64,000 nucleotides of DNA, taken from positions 2,914,001-2,978,000 of the forward strand of contig NZ_BSVA01000001.1 in assembly GCF_030161875.1 (NCBI RefSeq), given 5' to 3'. The DNA comes from Homoserinibacter gongjuensis (lineage in GTDB: Bacteria; Actinomycetota; Actinomycetes; Actinomycetales; Microbacteriaceae). The position numbers and the translations under genes were made by a program. Shown here in pieces: positions 45,060 through 52,774 of this stretch (position 1 is the first letter of the stretch; every line of letters begins with the position of its first letter). The notes below the pieces were generated by a model, which made no database searches, was not told the origin of the DNA, and worked only from the letters and a program-made list of their open reading frames with translations.

Positions 45060-45871
45060 CATGCGGCGATCCCGTACACGCGTGCGGCGGTGCCCCCGAG
45101 CAGGAGCGCGCGCTCGTCGCGGCTCCCGGGCGACGTCGCCTCGACCAGCCGCCGCCACGCCCCACCGCCGTGCAGGGTCGAGACGGGCCAGTCGGATCCG
45201 GCCATGAGACGTGACGGGCCGAAGGCGTCGCCGACGGTGGCCAGCATTTCGGGGAGATCGGCCGCGAAGACGGCATCCCCCGACACCTTCAGGTGCGCCC
45301 CGTCGACCGCCGCCAGCTCGCGGATACCGGTGCGCCAGCAATCCCGGAGCCCGCCCGGGGTGGGGCCGCCCAAGTGGTCGACGACGACCGTCAACCCCGG
45401 AACGGCGCGGCCGACCGCGGCGAGCGCCGGCAGCGCCCCCTCGTCGGCGAGCACCTCGACCACGAGGCCGAGATCGCGCAGCGCGGCGAACGCGGTCGTC
45501 ACGTCGCGACTCGCCCACCCCTCGGCGTCGGCACCGACCGCCGAGACGCGCACGCCGCGCAGCAGTTCGCCGCCCGGTGCGTTACGCAGCAGGGCGACTC
45601 TCTCCTGCGCTCCGGGGGCGAACGGGTCCACACTCCCCACCACCGCACCGATCCGTTCCGACCGCGAAGCCACTTCGAGCAGGCGGCGGTCTCCCGCGGC
45701 CGTCTCCTCGGCCGCGACGAGAACCGCCCTGTCGACACCTGCCAGGTCGAGTTCGTGCTCGAGCTGCTGGATGCCGAACGGTCGCCGGATGCCGGCGGCG
45801 GCATCTGCCCGCAGCCAGGGCGCGTCGAGCAGTTCGTGGCCCCAGACGTGCGTGTGCGCGTCGACGAGCAT
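45059..45871 (-). CDS. Amidohydrolase-family sugar lactonase (L-fuconolactonase-like)
   Basis: The 270-residue protein starts MLVDAHTHVWGHELLDAPWL (HxH metal motif). It contains AVLVAAEETAAGDRRLLEVA, VVVDHLGGPTPGG and LMAGSDWPVS (the conserved Asp/SDWP of the COG3618 group). The family hydrolyses sugar lactones such as L-fucono-1,5-lactone. It sits 2 bp after the RraA-like gene and overlaps the aldose dehydrogenase, its expected partner. Confidence 0.85.
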   Translation of the reverse strand: MLVDAHTHVWGHELLDAPWLRADAAAGIRRPFGIQQLEHELDLAGVDRAVLVAAEETAAGDRRLLEVASRSERIGAVVGSVDPFAPGAQERVALLRNAPGGELLRGVRVSAVGADAEGWASRDVTTAFAALRDLGLVVEVLADEGALPALAAVGRAVPGLTVVVDHLGGPTPGGLRDCWRTGIRELAAVDGAHLKVSGDAVFAADLPEMLATVGDAFGPSRLMAGSDWPVSTLHGGGAWRRLVEATSPGSRDERALLLGGTAARVYGIAA

Positions 45872-45873
45872 GG

Positions 45874-46665
45874 TCAGGCGAGCGGTAGGCGACCGGCGTC
45901 GCGCCACGCCTCGTACTCGGCGCGGCTGTCGGGGCTGAGCGGGTAGTAGTCCGAGAGTCGCGCGCCCTGGTCGAGGCGCATCCGGCTGAACTCCTCCCAG
46001 TTCTCGTGATCCTCGGCCGACTGCACCAACTCGAGCGCCTTGCCCGCGGGCACGATCACGGCGCCGTCGTCGTCGGCCACCACCACATCCCCGGGGAGGC
46101 ACAGCACGCCTCCCGCGGCGACCGGCACGTCGTACGCCCACGGGAACTGGTCGGTCTGCGATGCGTAGTGGGGCGTCGTGCCGGTGCACCAGATCGGCAC
46201 CCCGAGTTCGCGCACCCGCGCGGCGTCGCGGATGCGGCCGTCGACGACGATGCCCGCGCCTCCGCGACGCTTGAAGTAGCGCACCAGCATGTCTCCGAAG
46301 CACCCGGTGAAGGGGCTGCCGTTCGCCTGGACGACGAGAACGTCGCCCTCCTGCACCGTCTCGAGCACGGCCCACAGCGCCGTATGCCGTTCGACGTACT
46401 CCTGGCCGAGACCGGTGGCCACGTCTTCCCGCTGCGGCATGAACTGCAGCGTGAGCGCGGAGCCGACGACGCGGCTTCCCCGTTCGAGTGCGACGGGGCC
46501 CTCCACGTACGAGCGGCTGATCCCCATCCCCTGCAGCTTGGCGCACGCGGTCGCGGCGCTCACCGCCTCCATCCGCTGCAGGATGTCGGCGTCGGCGCGG
46601 TCGAAGCTGCCGCCGCGCACGGGCAGCGGCCACACGGCCGACGGGGATTCGAGGACGGTGTTCAT
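45874..46665 (-). CDS. RraA-family protein (4-hydroxy-4-methyl-2-oxoglutarate aldolase-like)
   Basis: The 263-residue protein contains ATACAKLQGMGISRSYVEG, GDVLVVQANGSPFTGCFGDM (in place of the G..GD..A motif), GIVVDGRIRDAARVRELGVP (D-G-R-RD catalytic residues) and PGDVVVADDDGAVIVPAGKA. The residues for Mg-dependent pyruvate aldolase or oxaloacetate decarboxylase activity appear present. Its substrate here is unknown; it could replace a missing aldol step of the deoxy-sugar route. ATG 46665 overlaps the upstream stop. Confidence 0.85.
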   Translation of the reverse strand: MNTVLESPSAVWPLPVRGGSFDRADADILQRMEAVSAATACAKLQGMGISRSYVEGPVALERGSRVVGSALTLQFMPQREDVATGLGQEYVERHTALWAVLETVQEGDVLVVQANGSPFTGCFGDMLVRYFKRRGGAGIVVDGRIRDAARVRELGVPIWCTGTTPHYASQTDQFPWAYDVPVAAGGVLCLPGDVVVADDDGAVIVPAGKALELVQSAEDHENWEEFSRMRLDQGARLSDYYPLSPDSRAEYEAWRDAGRLPLA

Positions 46666-48592
46666 GCTTTCTCCTGTTTCGTGGGGATATAGGTCTGGTG
46701 GGCCGCGACGTTCGCGCGGCGGGTGATGGTGAGTTGGAGGGCGATGCGCGTTCGAGGCGGCAGTACGACCTCGAGGCGGGATGAACCGATCCGATGCGTG
46801 CTCGAGGACGGAACCGTGGGCGGGATGGCGTAGCTGTGCGGGTCGCCGGGGTATCCGGGTGCCGCGCCGCTGTAGGTGACCTCGTCGATCGTGTCCTCGC
46901 CGAAGGCACCGGCCGTCAGCACGACGACACGTTCGGTGTCGCCGGTGTTGACGAGTTCCGCGGTGACGTCGTCTCCCCGGATTCCACTGACGAGCATCGC
47001 GACGCCCGGCGGCAGGCCGGGGCGCGACCGGTCGGCGTCGCCGACGGCGAGCCGGGCGAAGGTCAGGCCGCCGTAGTAGACGGCCGGTGGCGCGCCGGTT
47101 ACGAGTTGCGTGAGCACCTCGGTAACCACCGGGTTGAGGCGCTGCCAGAAGTGGATGTCGCCGTCCTCGGGTGCATCGGGCGCCTCGGCGATGAGGGCTC
47201 GCTGCCGCAGCACCTGGCCGATCGCCATCTCGAGCGCGCGCTCGGGGTAGTCGATGTTGCGGCCTTCGAGGTACTCATGCCAGGGCGCCTCATGCCCCTG
47301 CTCCTCCTTGTCGCGGAACCACCGCACGGCGCTCCAGTCCGATTCGGACGCCGCGTGCACGCGGGCGACGCGATCGCGATCGGTCTCGGCATCCGACACC
47401 CATCCGAGCCAGAGCAGGGGCGACAGCGGCACGGGGTGGAAGTCGAACCAGCCGTCGGGGCCGTGACGGTACGGCACCAGCAGCTCGCGGGTGTCGGGGG
47501 TCGCGCCGAGCTTCTCGGCCCATCCGGGGCCGAGGTTGCCGCGTTCCGCGATGCGATCCGACACCTCGGCATGGCCGAGCACGGTGTCGAGCGGATCCCG
47601 GGCCAGATCGAGCCGGTCGAGCTCGCCGGTGAGTACCACCGCGTTGAGCGACGCGACAGTCGCCGCGGCGCCGATCGAGTGCAGCCCGTGCGGCCACGTC
47701 CAGCCGTAGTGGCCACCCCACCACGCGCCGCCGTGAAGTTCGCCGACGGCACCCGTGGGGCCCACGTTGTCGGGCAGTGCTCCCCTGTTCGCGGCCGCAC
47801 GCTCGCGCCACGCGTCGATGTACTCGAGCGCCCACTCGGCGAACGCCGGCTCGTGGTCGTACAGCCAGGCGTTCACCGCGAGCGTCGTCGCGGCCAGGTT
47901 CACCACGGTGTCTCCACGCCCCATCCGGGTCTGCATCGCGGCACCCATCGCTGAGGCGGCCCCGGGGACGCGGAGGTCATCCCAGCTTCTGATGCCGTCG
48001 ACATCGTGCAACGGCAACCCGTAGGGCTCCATGCCCGGCTGCTCGGCTGAGTATCGGTCCCAGTCCTCGCCGACACCCCAGCGGGGTCCCTGCGATCCGG
48101 TGTGGGGGCCACGATCGTGCGGGTCGCGGCGTCGTAGTTACCGGTCGGCGAACCCGGCAGGTAGTAGCCCGCGAAGCGCCGAGCCCGGTCGCGGAACACC
48201 GCATCCGCCGGGTCCGCCGCGCAGATGCCCAGCAGCAGGCCGAGCGACTCCGCCTGATGGAACCAGTCGTAGCCGACCTCGTACTCGTCGGCGACGAACC
48301 CGAACTCGGTGAGCTGGAGGGTGACGCCCTCCCAGTGGTGCTTCGCTGCGGCGAGCAGCTCGTCGGAGCCGCCCAGCCGGTAGAGCGCCGGCCAGTTGAA
48401 GAACGGTTCGTAGAAGTCGTCGACACCGTCCCGCCCGTGCATCCGGCCGCCGTAGCGCAGCCTGCCATCCAGCTCGCAGAAGCGCCGCTCGAACTCGCGC
48501 CACCCCTCCTCGAGCAGGTCGAACAGCGTACGCTCCAGCACCGCCCATCGGGGAAGCTCCCGCAGCGGCTCGGATGCGCGCAGGCGGGTCAT
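46662..48592 (-). CDS. Uncharacterised 643-residue helical-barrel protein of the sugar operon, one frameshift near 48108
   Basis: The N-terminus (MTRLRASEPLRELPRWAVLE, then DFYEPFFNWPALYRLGGSDE and VGYDWFHQAESLGLLLGI) and the C-terminal part (NAWLYDHEPAFAEWALEYID, GHYGWTWPHGLHSIGAAAT) are in different frames, joined by one lost G in the G5 run at about 48108. Paired aromatic helices suggest an (alpha/alpha) barrel of glycosidase type, followed by a beta-sandwich tail (AELVNTGDTERVVVLTAGAF). There is no signal peptide, so it is cytoplasmic. It overlaps RraA and the permease by ATGA. A glycosidase acting on imported oligosaccharide is a guess. Confidence 0.65.
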
Positions 48593-49419
48593 CCCTTGAC
48601 CGCCCCCGAGGTGAGGCCGCCGATGATGCGCTTCTGCAGCAGCACGTAGAAGATGATCACGGGCGCGACCGCGAGCAGCATGTTCGAGTACACGATCGTG
48701 AAGTCGGTCGAGTACTTGCTGATCGCCGAGTAGACGCCCGTCGTCACCGTGTAGATGCCGGAGCCGGGGCCCAGGATGATGCGCGGGTTGACAAAGTCCG
48801 ACCACACGCCCACCGCGTTCAGCACCACCGCGGTGGCGACCGCCGGCCGCATGAGCGGGAAGATCACCCGCCAGAAGGTGCCGAGGCGCGAGGCGCCGTC
48901 GATGCGGGCCGCCTCGTCGAGTTCGCGCGGAATGCTCTGCACGAAGGCGGTGAACAGGAACAGCGTCGTTGGGATGGTGAGGGCCGTCTGGAAGAGCACG
49001 AGCCCGGGCAGGGTGCCCATCAACCCGAGGGTCTTCAGCACGTAGATGACGGGGATCACGATCGTCTGGCTGGGGATGAACAGGCCCGCCAGCATCACGA
49101 GCAGCACGATGCGGTGCCCGCGGCGCACACCCCGCGCGATCGCGTACGAGGCGGGGCCGGCGACCAGCACCGACAGCACATTGACGACGATGACGAGCAG
49201 CGCCGTGGTGCCGTAGGCCCCCACCACGTTGAAGTCGGTGGAGGTGGCGGCGCGCCACAGGTTGTCGAGCGTGAAGCCGTCGTCGGGCCAGCCGAACGGC
49301 GAGCCCACGATGTCCTGCTGGGTTTTGAAGGCGTTGGTGACCAGCAGGTACAGCGGCGCGAGCATCGCGACGCCGATCAGCACGAAGGCGGCGGTTCGCA
49401 GCGTGCGGCGCGCGATCAT
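48589..49419 (-). CDS. ABC sugar transporter permease, MalG type
   Basis: The 276-residue protein has six membrane helices (TAAFVLIGVAMLAPLYLLVT first) and the EAA loop ELDEAARIDGASRLGTFWRV, which contacts the ATPase. It belongs to the carbohydrate uptake CUT1 family. It overlaps the MalF-type permease and the 643-residue gene by ATGA. No ATPase gene is in the cluster, so a shared MsiK/UgpC-like ATPase elsewhere must serve it, as is common in actinobacteria. Confidence 0.92.
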   Translation of the reverse strand: MIARRTLRTAAFVLIGVAMLAPLYLLVTNAFKTQQDIVGSPFGWPDDGFTLDNLWRAATSTDFNVVGAYGTTALLVIVVNVLSVLVAGPASYAIARGVRRGHRIVLLVMLAGLFIPSQTIVIPVIYVLKTLGLMGTLPGLVLFQTALTIPTTLFLFTAFVQSIPRELDEAARIDGASRLGTFWRVIFPLMRPAVATAVVLNAVGVWSDFVNPRIILGPGSGIYTVTTGVYSAISKYSTDFTIVYSNMLLAVAPVIIFYVLLQKRIIGGLTSGAVKG

Positions 49420-50378
49420 GCCGACACCGCCAGTTCGCTGCGGCGACGCAACTGGGTGAGCACGACGGTGACCGTGATGATGACGACCATCAGAACGACC
49501 GACTGCGCAGCCCCGTAGCCGAGCTGCGAGCGGCTGAACGAGGTGGTCAGGATGTTGAACACGACCGTTTGGGTCGTCCCCGCGGGCCCGCCCGCGGTGA
49601 GCGCCAGCACGATTTCGTAGACGCGCAGCAGGCCGATCGCGGCGAGCACCACGTTGAGGGTGACGGTCGGGGCGAGCACCGGCAGCTTCACGCGCCAGAA
49701 CGTCTGCCAGGGGCTGGCGCCGTCGATGACGGCCGCCTCGATGAGCGAGTCGTCGAGGGTCTGCAGACCCGCCAGGTAGAGCACGACGTTGACGCCGAAG
49801 CTCGCCCAGATGATGACGAGGAGGGTGGTGACCATCGCCCACGTCGGGTCGGCGAGGAAGGGCAGACGCTCGGCACCCAGGTTGGTGAGCACCGAGTTGA
49901 TGGCGCCGTTGCTGCCGAGGATCGACGACCAGAGGAACCCGAGGATGATCGGGCCGATCACGTAGGGAGAGAAGACGAGCACACGCATGACCGTGTTGAC
50001 CCGCGTGTTGCGGTTCAGCAGCACCGCAATGCCGAGCCCGAGCGCGTTGCAGGCGATCGTACCGACCACCGCGATCACAGCGGTGAACGCTGCAGCCCGC
50101 AGCACATCCGGGTCCTGGAACAGGCGCGTGTAGTTGCGCGCGCCGATCCAGTCGGGCGGGATGGTGAAGCCGTCCCAGTCGGTGAAGCTGAGGTACACGG
50201 CGATGCCGATGGGGATCAGCACGAACGCCACGACGAGGGCGAAGGCGGGCCCGATCATGACCGCGTCGGTCATGAGGTCGGTGCGCGCGGCGCGACGCCG
50301 CCGGGATGAGGTGGCCGGGGCCGGCGGGGCGGCCGAAGCCACCCCGCCGACTCCGACCGGTGCGTTACTGCGCGGCAT
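49416..50378 (-). CDS. ABC sugar transporter permease, MalF type
   Basis: The 320-residue protein has an N-terminal helix (MIGPAFALVVAFVLIPIGIA), YLSFTDWDGF, and the EAA loop LIEAAVIDGASPWQTFWRVK. It pairs with the following MalG-type permease. Its start overlaps the end of the binding-protein gene by 14 bp, which supports one transcript. Confidence 0.92.
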   Translation of the reverse strand: MPRSNAPVGVGGVASAAPPAPATSSRRRRAARTDLMTDAVMIGPAFALVVAFVLIPIGIAVYLSFTDWDGFTIPPDWIGARNYTRLFQDPDVLRAAAFTAVIAVVGTIACNALGLGIAVLLNRNTRVNTVMRVLVFSPYVIGPIILGFLWSSILGSNGAINSVLTNLGAERLPFLADPTWAMVTTLLVIIWASFGVNVVLYLAGLQTLDDSLIEAAVIDGASPWQTFWRVKLPVLAPTVTLNVVLAAIGLLRVYEIVLALTAGGPAGTTQTVVFNILTTSFSRSQLGYGAAQSVVLMVVIITVTVVLTQLRRRSELAVSA

Positions 50379-51605
50379 TCAGATCCCACCACGAGTCGAG
50401 CGCAGCCGCGGCGTCCGCGGGGCTCGTTCCGACGTACAGCGCCTGCACCTGCTTGTTGACCTCGTCGCCGAAGCCGCCGGGGATGCCGGGGCCGGACGTG
50501 CCGAGCACGAGACCCGGCGACGCGTCGAGGATCGCCGCGACCTCCGTGTTGAGCGCGCTGCCCTCGTACGAGACGCCCTGACGGAAGTTGCCCTCGGATG
50601 CGAGAGAGGTGGCGATCGCCTCCGGGTCGGACACGAGGTACTCGACCAGGTCGAGCGCGAGCTCGTGGTGCTTCGAGCCCTGCATGATCGAGTACGGCTG
50701 CGCCGGCCCGCTCAGCTGGCCGGTGGGCGAACCGTCGAGCGACGGGGTCGCGAAGACGCCCACCTCGAAGTCGGTCGCCGCCTCGTCGAGTGTCGGCACG
50801 ATCCAGTTACCGATGATGTAGCTGGCGGCAGCACCGGAGGTGAAGCCGTCGATCGAGTCCTGGTACTTGAATCCCAGGGCGGCCGGGTCGACGAGGCCAT
50901 CGGCGATCCAGCCCGAGTAGGCCTCGAGGTAGTCGGCGTAGGCGCTGTCGGCGAAGGTCGCGTCCCCTGCCGTGCGCTCGGCGTAGAAGTCGCCGTCGGC
51001 GAGCAGTTCGGGGTTGGCGAGCATCGCGAACTGCGCGCCCGTCACCCACTCGCCGGCGGTCTGCAGCGGCAGGTAGCCGGCATCCTTCAGCTTCTGCAGG
51101 TCGGCGGTGAAGTCGTCGAGGCTGGTCGGCAGCTCGTCGATGCCCGCGGCGGCGTAGGCGTCCTTGTTGTAGAAGACGAGCGACTGGATCTGGGCGCCCG
51201 TGGCGACCTGCCAGATCTTGCCGTCGACGCGGTTCTGCTCGGCGAGCGGGGTGTCGAGCACCCAGTCTTCTTCGGGGAAGGCGAGCAACTGGGGGCCACG
51301 ACGGGGTCGAGGTTGCTGGCGACGACGTCGGGCACGTCGCCGGATGCGAGCTCCTGCTGCAGGGTCGCCTGCACGTTCTCGGCGCTCGGCACCTCGATCG
51401 TGATGGTGACGTTCTCGTGCTCGTCGAGCCAGGGCTGAACGAGCTCCTCGTAGTACTCCTTCGTGAGAACGGGGGTGATGTTGGCGAGGATGCGGAGCTC
51501 GGTCGTCTCCGACCCGCCCCCATCCGCCGCGCATCCCGTCAGCAGGCCGGCCGTGAGGGCGGTGCTGGCGAGGACGGCGGCTGCGCCTCGGGTGCTGTGT
51601 CGCAT
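50365..51605 (-). CDS. ABC sugar-binding lipoprotein (extracellular solute-binding family 1), one frameshift near 51295
   Basis: ATG 51605 follows AAGGAGG. A lipoprotein signal with lipobox LLTGC is followed by TELRILANITPVLTKEYYEE and SGDVPDVVASNLDPVVAP. One G is lost in the G5 run near 51293. The next frame gives LLAFPEEDWVLDTPLA, KIWQVATGAQIQSLVFYNKD and SLDDFTADLQKLKDAGYLPL, the typical family-1 binding-protein core. Intended length is 413 residues. It is the first gene of the minus-strand operon and has a perfect 24-bp palindrome just upstream. Confidence 0.9.
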
Positions 51606-51624
51606 GAATCCTCCTTGATCTGGA

Positions 51625-51648
51625 CAATCGCCTATCGATAGGCGATTG
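51625..51648. promoter_or_regulatory. Perfect 24-bp palindromic operator upstream of the sugar operon
   Basis: CAATCGCCTATC followed by its exact reverse complement, 20 bp before the binding-protein ATG. The half CTATCGATAGGCGATTGG is matched by sites at 52364 and 52746, the other two island promoters. It is the most likely binding site of the GntR protein. Confidence 0.75.
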
Positions 51649-51681
51649 GAACACTAACGCGCCGACGCCGAGACGGCAAGT

Positions 51682-52328
51682 TCAGCGCGCGTCGTCGCTG
51701 TCGAGGCCACCGGACGCATGCTCGGCGAACATCGCCGCCGCCGCATCCGGGTCTCCCGCGAGCAGGGCATCGACCAGCTCGATGTGCCACGCGACCACGC
51801 GTCGGCGGTCCCCTAGATAGGCGGGGTCGCCGATCGCCCGCTGGCTGACGAGCACCGGCTCGAGCGTGTCCCACATGCGTGCGAGCACCGCCAGTCCGGT
51901 CGACGCGATCACCGAGCGGTGGAACTCCACGTCGAGCGTCCGGAAGGTCGCCCAGTCGTCGGCGTCGACCGCCTGCTGCATGCGGGTGGTGATCGAGCGC
52001 AGCATCGCGATCTCCGCCGACCCGACCTTGCCGGCCGCGAGGTGGGCGCCCTTCGCCTCGAGGGTTGCCCGCATCTCGCGCGCGATCGCGAACTCCTCGG
52101 GCGAGATCTCGGTGACGTAGCTGCCGTGCCGCGCAACCGACACGACGAGCCCGGCATGCACGAGCCGCTTCACCGCCTCGCGCACCGGCGCCTGACTGAT
52201 GCCCAGCTGCCGGGCGATCTCCGACTCGACCACCCGCGAACCAGGCGCCCTGCTCCCATCGAGGATCGACGCGAGGATCAGGTCGTACACCTGATCCGAG
52301 AGCAGCCCCTGCTGATTGACTCGGCCAT
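51682..52328 (-). CDS. GntR-family regulator (FadR/FCD type), one frameshift near 52310
   Basis: ATG 52328 has AAGGGG 5 nt upstream; one G lost in the run after SISRG joins it to LLSDQVYDLILASILDG. The winged helix (VESEIARQLGISQAPVREAV, KRLVHAGLV) is followed by the all-helical FCD ligand domain (REMRATLEAKGAHLAAG, LDVEFHRSVIASTG, WHIELVDALLAGD), whose His/Asp residues bind a metal-ligand complex. It is encoded between the two transcription units it probably controls and likely senses a sugar acid from the pathway. Confidence 0.88.
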
Positions 52329-52363
52329 CGTCGCCCCTTCGCCTGTATATGCTGCGAGCAACA

Positions 52364-52380
52364 CTAGCGATAGTCGATTG
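52364..52380. promoter_or_regulatory. Second GntR operator copy (CTAGCGATAGTCGATTG)
   Basis: The site lies between the divergent GntR and mutarotase genes and resembles CTATCGATAGGCGATTG at 51632-51648 (15 of 17 positions). GntR autoregulation is implied. Confidence 0.55.
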
Positions 52381-52389
52381 GGAGCTTTC

Positions 52390-52710
52390 GTGGGCACGGT
52401 CATCGAGGGGTTCCGCACCCGGCTGAGGCCGGGCGCGGCCGACGACTACAGGCGCGTCCACGCCAGCATCCCCGAGCCGCTCGCCGCCGCCCTCGAAGAG
52501 TGTGGGCTCGTGAGCTGGCGCATCTGGATCGACGGCGAGACCCTGTTCCACGCGATCGAGACCCGCGACGGCCGAGAGACGATGGTGGAGCGGATGATGC
52601 GGCTGCCGCCGGTCGACCCCGAATGGGACGCACTCATCGACACCCTCGTCGACCCCGCGCCCGAGTCGGCATCCGCTCTGGATTCGGTGTGGGAGTTCGT
52701 TGCCCGTTGA
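52390..52710 (+). CDS. L-rhamnose/L-fucose mutarotase (RhaM family)
   Basis: The 106-residue protein reads GFRTRLRPGAADDYRRVHAS, IPEPLAAALEECGLVSWRIW, IDGETLFHAIETRDGRE and WEFVAR, the compact RhaM/DUF718 fold with its active-site His and Tyr. GTG 52390 follows GGGAG. The enzyme interconverts the anomers of L-rhamnose or, in related clusters, L-fucose, so that the dehydrogenase receives the right form. It is divergent to GntR. Confidence 0.87.
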   Translation: MGTVIEGFRTRLRPGAADDYRRVHASIPEPLAAALEECGLVSWRIWIDGETLFHAIETRDGRETMVERMMRLPPVDPEWDALIDTLVDPAPESASALDSVWEFVAR

Positions 52711-52745
52711 CGCGACCGCGGTCGGGCCGTAGCGTGTGGTCATTG

Positions 52746-52764
52746 TTTTCGATAATCGATTAGT
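52746..52764. promoter_or_regulatory. Third, weaker GntR operator copy (TTTTCGATAATCGATTAG)
   Basis: It shares TCGATAnTCGATT with the sites at 51632 and 52364 and lies about 15-30 bp before the start of the secreted beta-helix gene. Confidence 0.45.
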
Positions 52765-52774
52765 GATTGGGTCA

